A stretch of DNA of 52,635 nt from Candidatus Bacteroides pullicola (lineage in GTDB: Bacteria; Bacteroidota; Bacteroidia; Bacteroidales; Bacteroidaceae): positions 1-52,635 of the forward strand of contig DXCV01000022.1 of NCBI GenBank assembly GCA_019115825.1, read 5' to 3'. Both the position numbers and the translations under genes were made by a program. The notes under the pieces are model-generated. The model saw nothing but the letters and a program-made list of their open reading frames with translations, searched no databases and was not told the DNA's origin. This document shows, one piece after another, positions 1 through 8,430 of this stretch (positions are counted from its first letter, which is position 1; the number at the start of each line of letters is the position of its first letter).

Positions 1-25
1 TTGAGCAGTAAATGAATGTCACTTC

Positions 26-1432
26 ATGAAGGGAAGAATGCAGAAAATACCGATGTCAATCGATAGCCGCCCTCAAAAGGATAGCACGGAATGCGAAAGC
101 TATGAGGGGGTGCAGACCTTCATGGACATGATTGAAAACAACCTCAAGGAAGTGCAATTTGAACGGGGAAACCTACTTGAGTTCATCCTCTCGCCGTATA
201 ACCTTAACCGTGCATACCTGCAAGTCAAGCGTAATCATGGCAGTGGTGGAGTGGACGGATTGTCAACCGAGGAATTGGGTGGCTATCTGAAAGAACACAA
301 GGACGAACTCATAGCATCCTTGAAATTGGGCAGATACCGCCCGAATCCCGTCCTCCGTGTAGAAATACCGAAGGATAACGGCAAGAAACGTCCACTTGGT
401 ATCCCGACCGTGGTGGACAGGGTAATCCAACAGGCCATCAGCCAGATACTGAGTCCCATTTATGAACGGCAGTTCAGTGACAACAGCTTCGGCTTCCGCC
501 CTCACCGGAGTTGCCACAAGGCATTGAAGAGAGCGCAGGAATACATAACCGGAGGGTATAAATACTGCGTGTCCCTCGACCTTGAACGTTTCTTCGATAC
601 GGTAAACCACAGCATGCTGATAAGGATACTGTCCCGCACCCTACGTGACGGACGTGTAATATCACTCATCCACAAGTACCTTACGGCAGGTGTCATGGTG
701 GAACGCAACTATGAGGAAAGTGTCGAAGGTGTTCCCCAAGGCGGCCCGTTAAGTCCATTGTTGGCGAACATCATGCTTAACGAGCTTGACAGGGAACTCG
801 CCCGCAGGGGACACAAGTTTGTCCGCTATGCTGACGACTGCATGATATTATGCCGGAGCAAGCGGGCTGCGGAACGTGTCCGTGATAGCATCTCCACTTT
901 TATCGAATCGAAACTCCATCTTAAGGTGAACCGAGAAAAGACAGAAGTGTCATACGTGGGCAGTGTGAAGTATTTAGGTTACTCCTTCTATATGATGAAC
1001 GGGAAGTGCCGCCTGCGTTTGCATCCCAAAACGGTTATGAAAATGAAATCAAGATTAAAAGAACTGACATCAAGAAGTAACGGTTGGGGGTATGCAAAAC
1101 TGAAAGACAAACTGAACCGATACATCAATGGTTGGTTGAACTACTTCAAACTGGCTGATATGCGGAACATTCTCCAAACAACAGATGAATGGCTTCGTCG
1201 CAGAATACGGAGTTATGTGTGGAAAAGTTGGAAGAAGATAGGCACAAAGTTCAAGAACCTCATGAAATGTGGCATAGACAGGTGGAGGGCTTGGCAATGG
1301 GCTAATACCCGCAGTGGGTACTGGAACGTGGCAAGTAGTCCGATACTAAATCGAGCCATGAACAATGAGAGGCTAAAACTTCAAGGTTACCCTTGCCTTG
1401 TGGATTTATACATCAAATTGCATCAGTACTAA
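26..1432 (+). CDS. ltrA: Group II intron reverse transcriptase/maturase
   Basis: This is the intron-encoded protein of a group II intron, 468 aa, which would help the intron RNA splice and copy it into DNA at new sites. The reverse transcriptase core is complete: RPLGIPTVVDRVIQQAI (RT2), the FGFRPHRSCHKAL segment, VPQGGPLSPLLANI, and the catalytic YADD at residues 268-271. It is followed by the maturase X region (NRYINGWLNYFKL) and a basic C-terminus ending about residue 468. No HNH endonuclease domain follows, as in endonuclease-less bacterial classes such as C or D. Domains V and VI of the intron RNA follow immediately (1434-1524), so the ORF occupies domain IV. The 5' end of the intron lies outside the window. 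Class assignment is inference; the RT identity is firm. Confidence 0.95.
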   Translation: MKGRMQKIPMSIDSRPQKDSTECESYEGVQTFMDMIENNLKEVQFERGNLLEFILSPYNLNRAYLQVKRNHGSGGVDGLSTEELGGYLKEHKDELIASLKLGRYRPNPVLRVEIPKDNGKKRPLGIPTVVDRVIQQAISQILSPIYERQFSDNSFGFRPHRSCHKALKRAQEYITGGYKYCVSLDLERFFDTVNHSMLIRILSRTLRDGRVISLIHKYLTAGVMVERNYEESVEGVPQGGPLSPLLANIMLNELDRELARRGHKFVRYADDCMILCRSKRAAERVRDSISTFIESKLHLKVNREKTEVSYVGSVKYLGYSFYMMNGKCRLRLHPKTVMKMKSRLKELTSRSNGWGYAKLKDKLNRYINGWLNYFKLADMRNILQTTDEWLRRRIRSYVWKSWKKIGTKFKNLMKCGIDRWRAWQWANTRSGYWNVASSPILNRAMNNERLKLQGYPCLVDLYIKLHQY

Positions 1433-1433
1433 G

Positions 1434-1524
1434 GAACCGCCGTATGCCGAACGGCACGTACGGTGGTGTGAGAGGTCGGAAAACGAAAGTAGGAAGAAAA
1501 CTACTTCGTTTTCCTCCTACTCGA
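1434..1524 (+). ncRNA. Group II intron domains V and VI (3' end of intron)
   Basis: Directly after the RT stop codon lies a domain V-like hairpin. Its 9-bp lower stem pairs ACCGCCGTA with TACGGTGGT, a 2-nt bulge (CG) follows, and a 4-bp upper stem (TGCC/GGCA) closes a GAAC loop. The catalytic triad position reads CGC instead of the common AGC, a variant known from some bacterial introns. It is followed by a domain VI-like hairpin (GTAGG..GAAAAC paired with GTTTTC..CCTAC) and the end CTCGAT, matching the usual AY 3' splice end. The exact 3' boundary (about 1524) is inferred. A near-identical copy without an RT gene sits at 17809-17901. Confidence 0.8.
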
Positions 1525-1580
1525 TTCAAAAGTGGCACCTTTGCCTACCAAAGGTACGACCTTTGCCTCATGTAGTCGTT
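1525..1580 (+). repeat. 22-bp repeat remnant at the 3' exon of the intron
   Basis: The sequence ACCTTTGCCT occurs at 1537-1546 and again at 1559-1568, exactly 22 bp apart, right after the intron end. The phase and core (CCTTTGC) resemble the 22-bp array at 8170-8301, so the intron may have inserted into or beside a copy of that repeat family. The part of the array upstream of the intron would be outside the window. The rest of the gap to 1808 shows no gene. Confidence 0.4.
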
Positions 1581-1750
1581 ATTAAGACTTAAACATGCCA
1601 CACAGATGCCTCTGACATACTATCAGTCTAAATCTGAATAGCTATTTATCCGGTTTGTCATTGCCTTCGTTTGCAGGGCGCTTGATGTGCAGAACTGTTA
1701 AACGAATATAATATATAGTAGTTTGCAATACATAGTACTGAAATAATACA

Positions 1751-1758
1751 TATATTTG
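1751..1758 (+). promoter_or_regulatory. -7 promoter element of the padR-pspC unit
   Basis: TATATTTG matches the Bacteroides -7 consensus TAnnTTTG and lies 50 bp upstream of the PadR start. A clear -33 TTTG at the usual spacing was not found; the nearest (1722-1725) is slightly too far. Confidence 0.55.
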
Positions 1759-1808
1759 TGCCATGCAAATAAGCAAAGAGAACCAGTACATTTAAAATTA
1801 GAACGAAA

Positions 1809-2153
1809 ATGGACGTGAATAATGTAAAATCGCAGATGCGGAAGGGTATGCTGGAGTACTGCATCCTCTTGTTGCTGCACCGGGAGCAGGCGTATGCTTC
1901 GGACATTATCCGCAAGTTGAAGGAGGCCCGGCTCATCGTAGTGGAGGGAACGCTCTATCCGTTGTTGACGCGCCTAAAGAACGACGACTTGCTGAGCTAC
2001 GAGTGGGTGGAGTCCACGCAAGGACCGCCCCGCAAGTATTACCGGCTAACCGAGAGGGGCGAGGCTTTCCTCTCCGAATTGGAAACTTCGTGGCGGGAGT
2101 TGAACGAGACAGTCGAGCAACTCCGCAGCCAAGGAACTGTAAATCAAGCATAG
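1809..2153 (+). CDS. PadR family transcriptional regulator
   Basis: This 114-aa protein has the compact PadR fold: an N-terminal winged helix (residues about 10-85, including EGTLYPLLTRLKNDDLLSYEW and GPPRKYYRLTERGE) followed by a C-terminal helix for dimerisation. PadR proteins are usually repressors that respond to small molecules or membrane stress. It is followed after 26 bp by a PspC-domain protein on the same strand. PadR-PspC pairs are common in Bacteroidales, and the regulator probably controls its own operon. The ligand is unknown. The start is supported by the upstream -7 element and by alignment with the usual family N-terminus. Confidence 0.92.
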   Translation: MDVNNVKSQMRKGMLEYCILLLLHREQAYASDIIRKLKEARLIVVEGTLYPLLTRLKNDDLLSYEWVESTQGPPRKYYRLTERGEAFLSELETSWRELNETVEQLRSQGTVNQA

Positions 2154-2179
2154 ATGAATACCATTAAAATTCAAGGAAT

Positions 2180-3250
2180 ATGAAAAAGACATTGACGGTT
2201 AATCTGGGCGGTACGGTCTTCAATATCGACGATGATGCCTATCGCTTGTTGGATAATTATTTGAACAATTTGAGGCACCACTTCCGCAAGGAGGTTGGGG
2301 CGGATGAGATTGTGGACGACATCGAACGGCGCATATCCGAATTGTTCACCGAAAGATGTTCGGCGGGCAGGCAAGTCATCACCTTGGCGGATGTGGAGAT
2401 GGTGATAGCACGCATGGGCAGGCCGGAAGAGATGGAGCAAGACGATGCGGAAAGTGCTGCGCCGAATCCTGAAGAGCAACAAGCTGCTTCTGTGCCTCGG
2501 AAACGACTTTTCCGCGACCCGGATGACAAGATCCTGGGCGGTGTGTTCAGCGGAATAGCGGCCTACTTTGGGGTGGACGCCGCTTTGCTGAGGTTGCTCA
2601 TGTTCGTGCTGTTGTTGACCACCTCGGGCTTTATGATACCTGCTTATATCCTGTGCTGGATTTTCATCCCGTTGGCCCGCACCGCGGCGGACAAGTTGAG
2701 TATGCGAGGCGAGGCGGTGACCGTGGAGAACATCGGACGGACGGTGACCGACGGTTTCGAGCGGGTCAGCAACGGAGTGAGCGATTATGTGAGGTCGGGC
2801 AAACCCCGTACTTTCCTGCAAAGGTTGGGCGACGCCTTGGTGACGATTGTCGGCTGGATACTGAAAATTGCGCTGGTGGCCCTTGCCATTATCTGCAGCC
2901 CTGTATTGTTGGCATTTGCTTTGGTGTTTGTGGCCTTGCTGTTTGCGGCGGTGGTCGTGCTCATTGGAGGCGGGGCGGCGTTGGTTTCCCTGTTCCCCAT
3001 GTACGATGTGGTATTGCCTGCTTCCCCTCTTCCGGCCATCGTGATGTATATATCCGGCATTTTGCTGGTGGCTATTCCGCTGATGGCCATCGTCTGGGCT
3101 GTCTTCCGGCAAGTCTTCAGTTGGCAACCGATGTCCACGGGATTGAAGTGGACGTTGCTGGCCCTTTGGGTGGTGAGCGTGGTTTGTTTCGGCATCTGCT
3201 TCGCCATGCAGGGAGGAGAGTTTCCGGTGATGGGCTTGCTCAGTGCCTGA
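2180..3250 (+). CDS. PspC domain-containing membrane protein
   Basis: This 356-aa inner-membrane protein has three parts. Residues 1-100 form a soluble region with a conserved start (KKTLTVNLGGTVFNID) typical of Bacteroidales PspC proteins. A PspC domain lies at about 108-165 (RDPDDKILGGVFSGIAAYFGV and a hydrophobic stretch). Several further membrane segments span about 220-350. PspC proteins act in envelope-stress sensing in enterobacteria; here the role is inferred only from the domain and from pairing with PadR. The gene lies 26 bp after padR, probably in one transcript, and ends before a strong bidirectional terminator. Confidence 0.9.
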   Translation: MKKTLTVNLGGTVFNIDDDAYRLLDNYLNNLRHHFRKEVGADEIVDDIERRISELFTERCSAGRQVITLADVEMVIARMGRPEEMEQDDAESAAPNPEEQQAASVPRKRLFRDPDDKILGGVFSGIAAYFGVDAALLRLLMFVLLLTTSGFMIPAYILCWIFIPLARTAADKLSMRGEAVTVENIGRTVTDGFERVSNGVSDYVRSGKPRTFLQRLGDALVTIVGWILKIALVALAIICSPVLLAFALVFVALLFAAVVVLIGGGAALVSLFPMYDVVLPASPLPAIVMYISGILLVAIPLMAIVWAVFRQVFSWQPMSTGLKWTLLALWVVSVVCFGICFAMQGGEFPVMGLLSA

Positions 3251-3268
3251 GGATAGGATAGGAAAAAG

Positions 3269-3310
3269 ACAAAGCCTCGCGGAGACAGTCGCTTCGCGAG
3301 GCTTTGTTTG
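3269..3310. terminator. Bidirectional intrinsic terminator
   Basis: A perfect 13-bp stem pairs ACAAAGCCTCGCG (3269-3281) with CGCGAGGCTTTGT (3295-3307). AAAAAG precedes it and T-rich sequence follows. It lies between the convergent PspC and DUF1460 genes and can serve both. Confidence 0.85.
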
Positions 3311-3326
3311 TGTCTTGTCGAAAGAT

Positions 3327-4121
3327 TTACTTCTTCATGCGCAGGACGCGGATGCCTGTCCATTTCTTATTGTCTTTCAGCATCTGCGCCAGCGTGGTGG
3401 TGGAGGCTATCACCTTGCCTTTCTCCGAAGAGGCGTGAATCAGGGTCAGCTTGCCGTCGGCATAGAAGGCGATGCCCAGGTGGGCGATGTCCAAGCCCGG
3501 CGTGTTGGTGGTGATGGCGATGATGTCCCCGTTCTTGATCCACGGCAGGCCATTGTAGGGCACCTTGTCTTCGGGCAAGTAGTGGACGGTTTGCCCGGTG
3601 AGCGACTCCTCGATGCGCTTCATGGTGGCCACATCTTCCGGCGAGTTGGCCAGTTGTTTGTAGTCCTGCGGATGCGTGCTCATATAGTTCAGGTTGAGCT
3701 GCTGCGTGTCTTGGCTTTTCTCGGCAGTGATGTCTTCCAGGAAACCGTTGCGTACGCCGTTGTTTATCCAGTCGCTGATGTAGTGCAGGCGCGAGGGATA
3801 TCCGTTGATTTTGCCGTCGCGGTAGCGAATCAGTTGGAGCTTTTGGGCGAATGTACCTTCGGAAATGTCACCGTTGACCACCGGGCAGAGCGATTCGGCC
3901 AGGACATACTCCACGAGCGTGGTGCAATCCACTTCGTCGCAGTTCAAGATGAGTTCTTCCGGGCCGTCCAAGTCCAAGGTATGCTCCACGTAGGGAGTGT
4001 CGAGGTACTTGATGGCATTAGTCAGCATGACATCCTCGTTGGCGATTCCTTGTGCGGAAACCGAGAGGCTTACGGTGTAGGCACACGCGACGCCCAGCAT
4101 AAGTTTTTTCATTGTTTTCAT
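3327..4121 (-). CDS. DUF1460 domain-containing secreted protein (amidase-like)
   Basis: This 264-aa protein starts with a signal peptide (MKTMKKLMLGVACAYTVSLS..AQG). The mature part matches the DUF1460 (PF07313) family, which has an NlpC/P60-like cysteine peptidase fold. Likely catalytic elements are the Cys in EVDCTTLVEYV (about residue 86) and the His in LDIAHLGIAFY (about 216). Family members with known structure are thought to act as N-acetylmuramoyl-L-alanine amidases on cell-wall fragments; substrate here is inference. A second in-frame start at 4112 is possible. The gene lies downstream of the OPT-DUF1573 unit but is separated from it by a terminator hairpin. Confidence 0.85.
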   Translation of the reverse strand: MKTMKKLMLGVACAYTVSLSVSAQGIANEDVMLTNAIKYLDTPYVEHTLDLDGPEELILNCDEVDCTTLVEYVLAESLCPVVNGDISEGTFAQKLQLIRYRDGKINGYPSRLHYISDWINNGVRNGFLEDITAEKSQDTQQLNLNYMSTHPQDYKQLANSPEDVATMKRIEESLTGQTVHYLPEDKVPYNGLPWIKNGDIIAITTNTPGLDIAHLGIAFYADGKLTLIHASSEKGKVIASTTTLAQMLKDNKKWTGIRVLRMKK

Positions 4122-4166
4122 TGCTTTCTTCTTAAGTAAACGTATAAAATAAGTGATAATTAGCCG

Positions 4167-4197
4167 GTGTAGGCGGGGGAAAGCCCCGCCACTACAC
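4167..4197 (-). terminator. Intrinsic terminator after the OPT gene
   Basis: GTGTAG + GCGGGG (4167-4178) pairs with CCCCGC + CTACAC (4184-4197, two unpaired bases between the blocks). It sits just after the stop codon of the OPT transporter on the - strand, separating it from the DUF1460 gene. Confidence 0.7.
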
Positions 4198-4200
4198 TTC

Positions 4201-6192
4201 TTATTTGGTTTTCAACACAGATTTGACAAAGTAGGTAATCAGCAAAGCGTAGGCCACAAAGGCAGCCACCTGCGACCATGTATTGGCCAGCCAAGCCTCG
4301 TTCACCCAGTTGATACCGCCGAAGCGCATGCCGGCGCTGACTACACCCATCAGCGCACCGCCTGCGATGAAGCCGGAAGCCAGCAATGTGCCACGCTCTC
4401 CGCGGCGGGTGTTGAGCCCGGCGTCTTTGCTGCGGCTGGTGACGTACCAGTTGATGGCGCCTCCCACCAGCAAGGGGATATTCAGCTCCAAGGGGATGAA
4501 CATGCCCAAAGCAAAGGCCAGGGCGGGGATGTTGCAGAAGTTCAGGATGATGGCCAGTACGGCACCGATGCCATAGAGCAGCCAAGGCGCCTCGACACCG
4601 TTCATCAACGGTTCGATGACAGCAGCCATGGCGTTGGCTTGCGGGGCAGCCAGGTCACCGCTGGTGAAGCCGTAGGTCTTGTTCAGGATAATCATCACGC
4701 CGCCCACGGTAGCTGCCGAGACCAGGGTGCCCAGGAATTTCCAGCTCTCCTGCTTGACGGGCGTGGTGCCCAGCCAATAACCGATTTTCAAGTCGGTGAT
4801 GAAGCCTCCTGCCATGGACAAGGCCGTGCATACCACACCGCCCATCACCAGAGCAGCTACCATGCCGCCGGGGCCTTTCAAGCCTACGGCCACCATGACC
4901 ACGGAGGCCAGGATGAGCGTCATCAGCGTCATGCCGGACACCGGGTTGGTGCCCACGATGGCAATGGCGTTGGCCGCTACCGTGGTGAACAGGAAAGCGA
5001 TGCCGGCCACGAGCAGGATGGCCACTACCGTGTGCAAAAGGTTGCCCTGCATCACGTCGAAGTAGAAGAAGAGCACTACCAGTATCAGCGTGAGGATAGA
5101 GCCGATGGCGATGAACTTCATCGAGAGGTCGCGCTGGGTGCGAATCGTCTGTGCCTCCACGTTCGACTTGCCTTTCAGCTCCTTGGAAGCCAAGCCCACG
5201 GCGCTCTTGATGATGCCCCACGACTTGATGATGCCCAGGATGCCCGCCATGGCAATGCCGCCGATGCCGATGCTCTTGGCGTAGTAGTTGAATATCTGTT
5301 CGGGTGTCATGGAGCCGACGGCTTGCGTGACTTCCGGATTCCATTGGTTCAGCACCATGTCCCCGCAAACCAGCGAGAGGCCGGGGATGAGTATCCACCA
5401 GACGAAGAGCGAGCCGAAGCAGATGATGGCTGCGTATTTCAGTCCGACGATATAACCTAAGCCCAATACGGCAGCTCCCGTGTTGACCTTGAACACGAGC
5501 TTGGCTTTGTGTGCCAGCAGTTCGCCCCACTGGCAGACGCGGGTGGTGAAATTCTCATTCCACAAACCGAAAGTGGCGGTGATGAAGTCATACAAGCCGC
5601 CCACCAATCCGGCGGTCAGCAGCGGCTTGGCCTGGTCGCCCCCTTTCTGTCCGGACACCAATATCTGCGTGGTGGCCGTGGCTTCGGGGAAGGGATACTT
5701 GCCGTGCATGTCGCTGACGAAATACTTGCGGAAAGGGATGAGGAAGAGGATGCCCAGGATGCCGCCCAACAGGGAGCTGATGAACACTTGGGCGAAAGTC
5801 ACGGTCACTTCGGCCGGATAACGCTCCTGTAGGATGTAAAGCGCGGGCAGGGTGAAGATGGCGCCTGCCACGATGACGCCCGACGAGGCGCCGATGGACT
5901 GGATGATGACATTCTCGCCCAATGAGTTTTTGCGCTTGGCCGCTGTGGAGAGGCCCACGGCAATGATGGCGATGGGGATGGCCGCCTCGAACACTTGTCC
6001 TACTTTCAAACCCAGGTAAGCCGCCGCGGCGGAAAAGAGCACCGCCATGCAGATGCCCCAAAGGACCGACCAAAGGTTCACCTCCGGGTAGGTCTTTCCG
6101 GGGCTCATCAATGGGTTATATACTTCTCCCGGCTTCAGTTCGCGGAAGGCGTTTTCCGGCAAGCCGGTGATTTGTTCTTCTTCTTGTTTCAT
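4201..6192 (-). CDS. OPT family oligopeptide transporter
   Basis: This 663-aa polytopic inner-membrane protein belongs to the oligopeptide transporter (OPT) superfamily, proton-coupled importers of small peptides or metal chelates. Family features include the N-terminal ELTLR-equivalent region (ELKPGEVYNPLMSPGKTYPEVN), many hydrophobic segments, and repeated GA/GG-rich helices (SIGASSGVIVAGAIFTLPAL, GTNPVSGMTLMTLI). Length is normal for bacterial OPT proteins. The DUF1573 gene ends 30 bp upstream on the same strand, so the two are likely co-transcribed from the -7 element at 6644-6651. Substrate cannot be told from sequence. Confidence 0.93.
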   Translation of the reverse strand: MKQEEEQITGLPENAFRELKPGEVYNPLMSPGKTYPEVNLWSVLWGICMAVLFSAAAAYLGLKVGQVFEAAIPIAIIAVGLSTAAKRKNSLGENVIIQSIGASSGVIVAGAIFTLPALYILQERYPAEVTVTFAQVFISSLLGGILGILFLIPFRKYFVSDMHGKYPFPEATATTQILVSGQKGGDQAKPLLTAGLVGGLYDFITATFGLWNENFTTRVCQWGELLAHKAKLVFKVNTGAAVLGLGYIVGLKYAAIICFGSLFVWWILIPGLSLVCGDMVLNQWNPEVTQAVGSMTPEQIFNYYAKSIGIGGIAMAGILGIIKSWGIIKSAVGLASKELKGKSNVEAQTIRTQRDLSMKFIAIGSILTLILVVLFFYFDVMQGNLLHTVVAILLVAGIAFLFTTVAANAIAIVGTNPVSGMTLMTLILASVVMVAVGLKGPGGMVAALVMGGVVCTALSMAGGFITDLKIGYWLGTTPVKQESWKFLGTLVSAATVGGVMIILNKTYGFTSGDLAAPQANAMAAVIEPLMNGVEAPWLLYGIGAVLAIILNFCNIPALAFALGMFIPLELNIPLLVGGAINWYVTSRSKDAGLNTRRGERGTLLASGFIAGGALMGVVSAGMRFGGINWVNEAWLANTWSQVAAFVAYALLITYFVKSVLKTK

Positions 6193-6222
6193 GTCTGGTT
6201 ATGCTTTTTGTGCTTATTCGCC

Positions 6223-6615
6223 TTATTTGGCTGTCATTTCTCCTTCGATGTAGAGGCGTATCATCTCGGTCTCCGCATTGGTGCGCAGGGTGATGGATTT
6301 GCGGAAGTGGCCGGGGTAGCGTCCGGTGCCGTTGTAGGTCACGGTGACGGTGCCCGTCTTGCCCGGCAGGATAGGCTCTTGGGTGTACTTGGGCACGGTG
6401 CATCCGCACGAGGCGATGGCTTGGTGGATGACGAGCGGCCCCTTGCCCACGTTGGTGAAGGTGAAGGTGCAGGTCACAATAGGGTCTTCCTCGGAGAAGG
6501 TACCGAAGTTGTGCGTAGTCTTGTCAAACTTGATTTCTGCCTTGTTTTGTGCAAAGGTATAGCCGATGCCCAGCAGAAGAAGCATCATGCACAATACTGC
6601 TTTTTTCATTTTCAA
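6223..6615 (-). CDS. DUF1573 domain-containing secreted protein
   Basis: This 130-aa protein has a signal peptide (MKMKKAVLCMMLLLLGIGYTFAQ) and one DUF1573 domain, an Ig-like beta-sandwich. It carries the family hallmarks: FDKTTHNFGTFSEEDP, CTFTFTNVGKGPLVI, the conserved SCGCTVP and a closing GEM. DUF1573 proteins are abundant in Bacteroidetes and have no firmly assigned function. It is the first gene of the unit with the OPT transporter; a periplasmic helper role for the transporter is a guess. Confidence 0.9.
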   Translation of the reverse strand: MKMKKAVLCMMLLLLGIGYTFAQNKAEIKFDKTTHNFGTFSEEDPIVTCTFTFTNVGKGPLVIHQAIASCGCTVPKYTQEPILPGKTGTVTVTYNGTGRYPGHFRKSITLRTNAETEMIRLYIEGEMTAK

Positions 6616-6643
6616 TTTTTAGCTTTGATTTTTTCAATGGGGA

Positions 6644-6651
6644 CAAAGATA
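6644..6651 (-). promoter_or_regulatory. -7 promoter element of the DUF1573-OPT unit
   Basis: On the - strand this reads TATCTTTG, a TAnnTTTG match located 28 bp upstream of the DUF1573 start. Confidence 0.7.
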
Positions 6652-6746
6652 CGGGATTTTTGATAGAGTAGGGGCATCCCCGTGCGAAATTGTATTAATT
6701 CGCCTTTTTTATCCTCACTTTTGGTGACAATGTGGCGGCATTGGCG

Positions 6747-6754
6747 TATCTTTG
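6747..6754 (+). promoter_or_regulatory. -7 promoter element of the MATE gene
   Basis: TATCTTTG matches TAnnTTTG, 20 bp before the ATG at 6775. Because it lies inside the longest possible reading frame (from 6682), it argues for the shorter start. Confidence 0.65.
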
Positions 6755-6774
6755 CGCGACAAGTAGAGAAAACC

Positions 6775-8154
6775 ATGCATTTCAACCACCCTCATACCCT
6801 CAAGGATAATTATATACACCTGACCACCCGTCCCGTGCCCCGGCTCGTCATGTCGCTGGCCGTGCCCACCATCATCAGTATGCTGGTGACTTCCTTCTAC
6901 AACATGGCCGACACGTATTTCGTGGGAAAAATCAACACGCAGTCCACGGCTGCGGTGGGCGTGGTGTTTTCTTTCATGACCATCATCCAGGCTGTGGGCT
7001 TCTTCTTCGGGCATGGGTCGGGCAACTACATTTCCCGCAGGTTGGGCGCGCAGGACATAGCCAGTGCGGAGAAGATGGCAGCCAACGGCTTCTTCCTGGC
7101 TTTCCTCATGGGGGTGGCGTTGGCCGCGCTCGGTCTGGTGTTCCTGACGCCGCTTTCCTTGCTGCTGGGCTCCACGCCCACCATCTTGCCCTATACGGAG
7201 CAATACCTGGGCGTCATCCTGCTGGGTGCTCCCTTCATGGCGTCTTCGCTGGTGCTGAACAATCAGATGCGCTTCCAGGGCAACGCCGCCTACGCCATGG
7301 TGGGCATCGTGTCCGGGGCGGTCATCAACGTGGTGTTGGATCCTATCCTGATTTTCGGATTCGACATGGGCATAGCGGGCGCGGCGTGGGCCACGGCCAT
7401 CAGCCAGTTCTGTAGCTTCGTGCTGTTGCTGTTCATGGTCCGCCGGGGAGGCAACATCCGCATCCATTACAGGAATTTCACCCCCACCTTATTTTATATA
7501 AAGGAAATCATAGGCGGAGGCACGCCCTCGTTGGCGCGGCAGGGCCTGGCCAGCCTGTCCACCATGTTGCTCAATGTGGCGGCAGGCGCGTATGGCGATG
7601 CGGCCATAGCGGGCATGTCCATCGTGTCGCGCATCGGGATGTTCATCAATTCCTTCCTCATCGGCTTCGGGCAAGGCTTCCAGCCGGTGTGCGGATTCAA
7701 TTACGGGGCAAAGTTATATGCACGGGTTCGCCAGGGATTCTGGTTTTGTGTCAAGGTGGGGTTCATCTTCCTGCTCTTGTGTGCCGTGGCCGGTTTCGGA
7801 TATGCCGAAGAGATTGTGGAGTTGTTCCGCAAGGGCGATGCCGCGGTGATAGACACAGGGGCGGCGGCTTTGCGCTGGCAGTTGGTGACCTATCCTTTCG
7901 GGGCATGGATTATCATCAGCAACATGATGTTGCAGACCATCCGTAAGCCTGTCCGCGCCACCATCCTTTCCTCCGCCCGCCAAGGATTGTTCTTCGTGCC
8001 CCTCATCTTCATCCTGCCCCATTTCTTCGGTTTGCAGGGCGTGGAGATGTGCCAGGCGGTGGCGGACATGCTGACTTTCCTGCTGGCCATCCCCTTGACG
8101 TGCGGGGTGCTGGTCGAGATGAAGCGCAAAGAAGGCGGCTTGGAGGGTCGTTGA
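6775..8154 (+). CDS. MATE family efflux transporter
   Basis: This protein (459 aa from the chosen start) is a MATE multidrug/toxin exporter driven by Na+ or H+. It has the expected repeated halves, each with about six hydrophobic segments, and typical motifs such as PRLVMSLAVPTIISMLVTSF at the N-terminus, YNMADTYFVGKI, and GFGQGFQPVCGFNYGAK in the second half. The longest frame starts at 6682, but its first 31 residues are not MATE-like and contain the promoter, so ATG 6775 (MHFNHPHTLKDN) is chosen. The substrate is unknown. A 22-bp repeat array begins 15 bp after the stop codon. Confidence 0.93.
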   Translation: MHFNHPHTLKDNYIHLTTRPVPRLVMSLAVPTIISMLVTSFYNMADTYFVGKINTQSTAAVGVVFSFMTIIQAVGFFFGHGSGNYISRRLGAQDIASAEKMAANGFFLAFLMGVALAALGLVFLTPLSLLLGSTPTILPYTEQYLGVILLGAPFMASSLVLNNQMRFQGNAAYAMVGIVSGAVINVVLDPILIFGFDMGIAGAAWATAISQFCSFVLLLFMVRRGGNIRIHYRNFTPTLFYIKEIIGGGTPSLARQGLASLSTMLLNVAAGAYGDAAIAGMSIVSRIGMFINSFLIGFGQGFQPVCGFNYGAKLYARVRQGFWFCVKVGFIFLLLCAVAGFGYAEEIVELFRKGDAAVIDTGAAALRWQLVTYPFGAWIIISNMMLQTIRKPVRATILSSARQGLFFVPLIFILPHFFGLQGVEMCQAVADMLTFLLAIPLTCGVLVEMKRKEGGLEGR

Positions 8155-8169
8155 CAATGTTCTGCCAAA

Positions 8170-8301
8170 GCAGCGTCTTTGTTCTGCTAAGGCAGCGTCT
8201 TTGTTTCGCAATGCCTGCGCCTTTGCTTAGCCGTACCTGCGCCCGTGCTTAGCCGTACCTGCGTCCTTGCTTAGCCGTACCTGCGTCCTTGCTTAGTCGT
8301 A
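8170..8301. repeat. 22-bp tandem repeat array, six units (family C)
   Basis: Six consecutive 22-bp units fill 8170-8301 exactly. The last units begin CCTGCGTCCTTGC and continue TTAGCCGTA; the first two are diverged (GCAGCGTCTTTG...). It lies just after the MATE stop codon and does not code for a protein I recognise. The period is twice 11 bp, like the other arrays in the window. A two-unit relative lies beside the intron at 1537-1568. Confidence 0.8.
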
Positions 8302-8430
8302 CCTCTGCCAAACAAGCCCATTGCCCCACCTTACAAATATAATCACTCCATTTCGCGTCTGCGGTGCTTCTTGATGTCCGTCATTCGTCCATTTCAACCC
8401 CTATGCACTTCCCTTGTTCACCCCATGCAT
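8302..8430. other. Non-coding gap between repeat arrays
   Basis: No gene, RNA or terminator is visible between the 22-bp array and the 11-bp array. Confidence 0.6.

Noticed and set aside
4153..5460. A 435-codon open frame on the + strand opposite the OPT transporter
   Set aside because: The translated product is biased to H, G, Q and D, with no recognisable domain; it is a shadow of the transporter gene.
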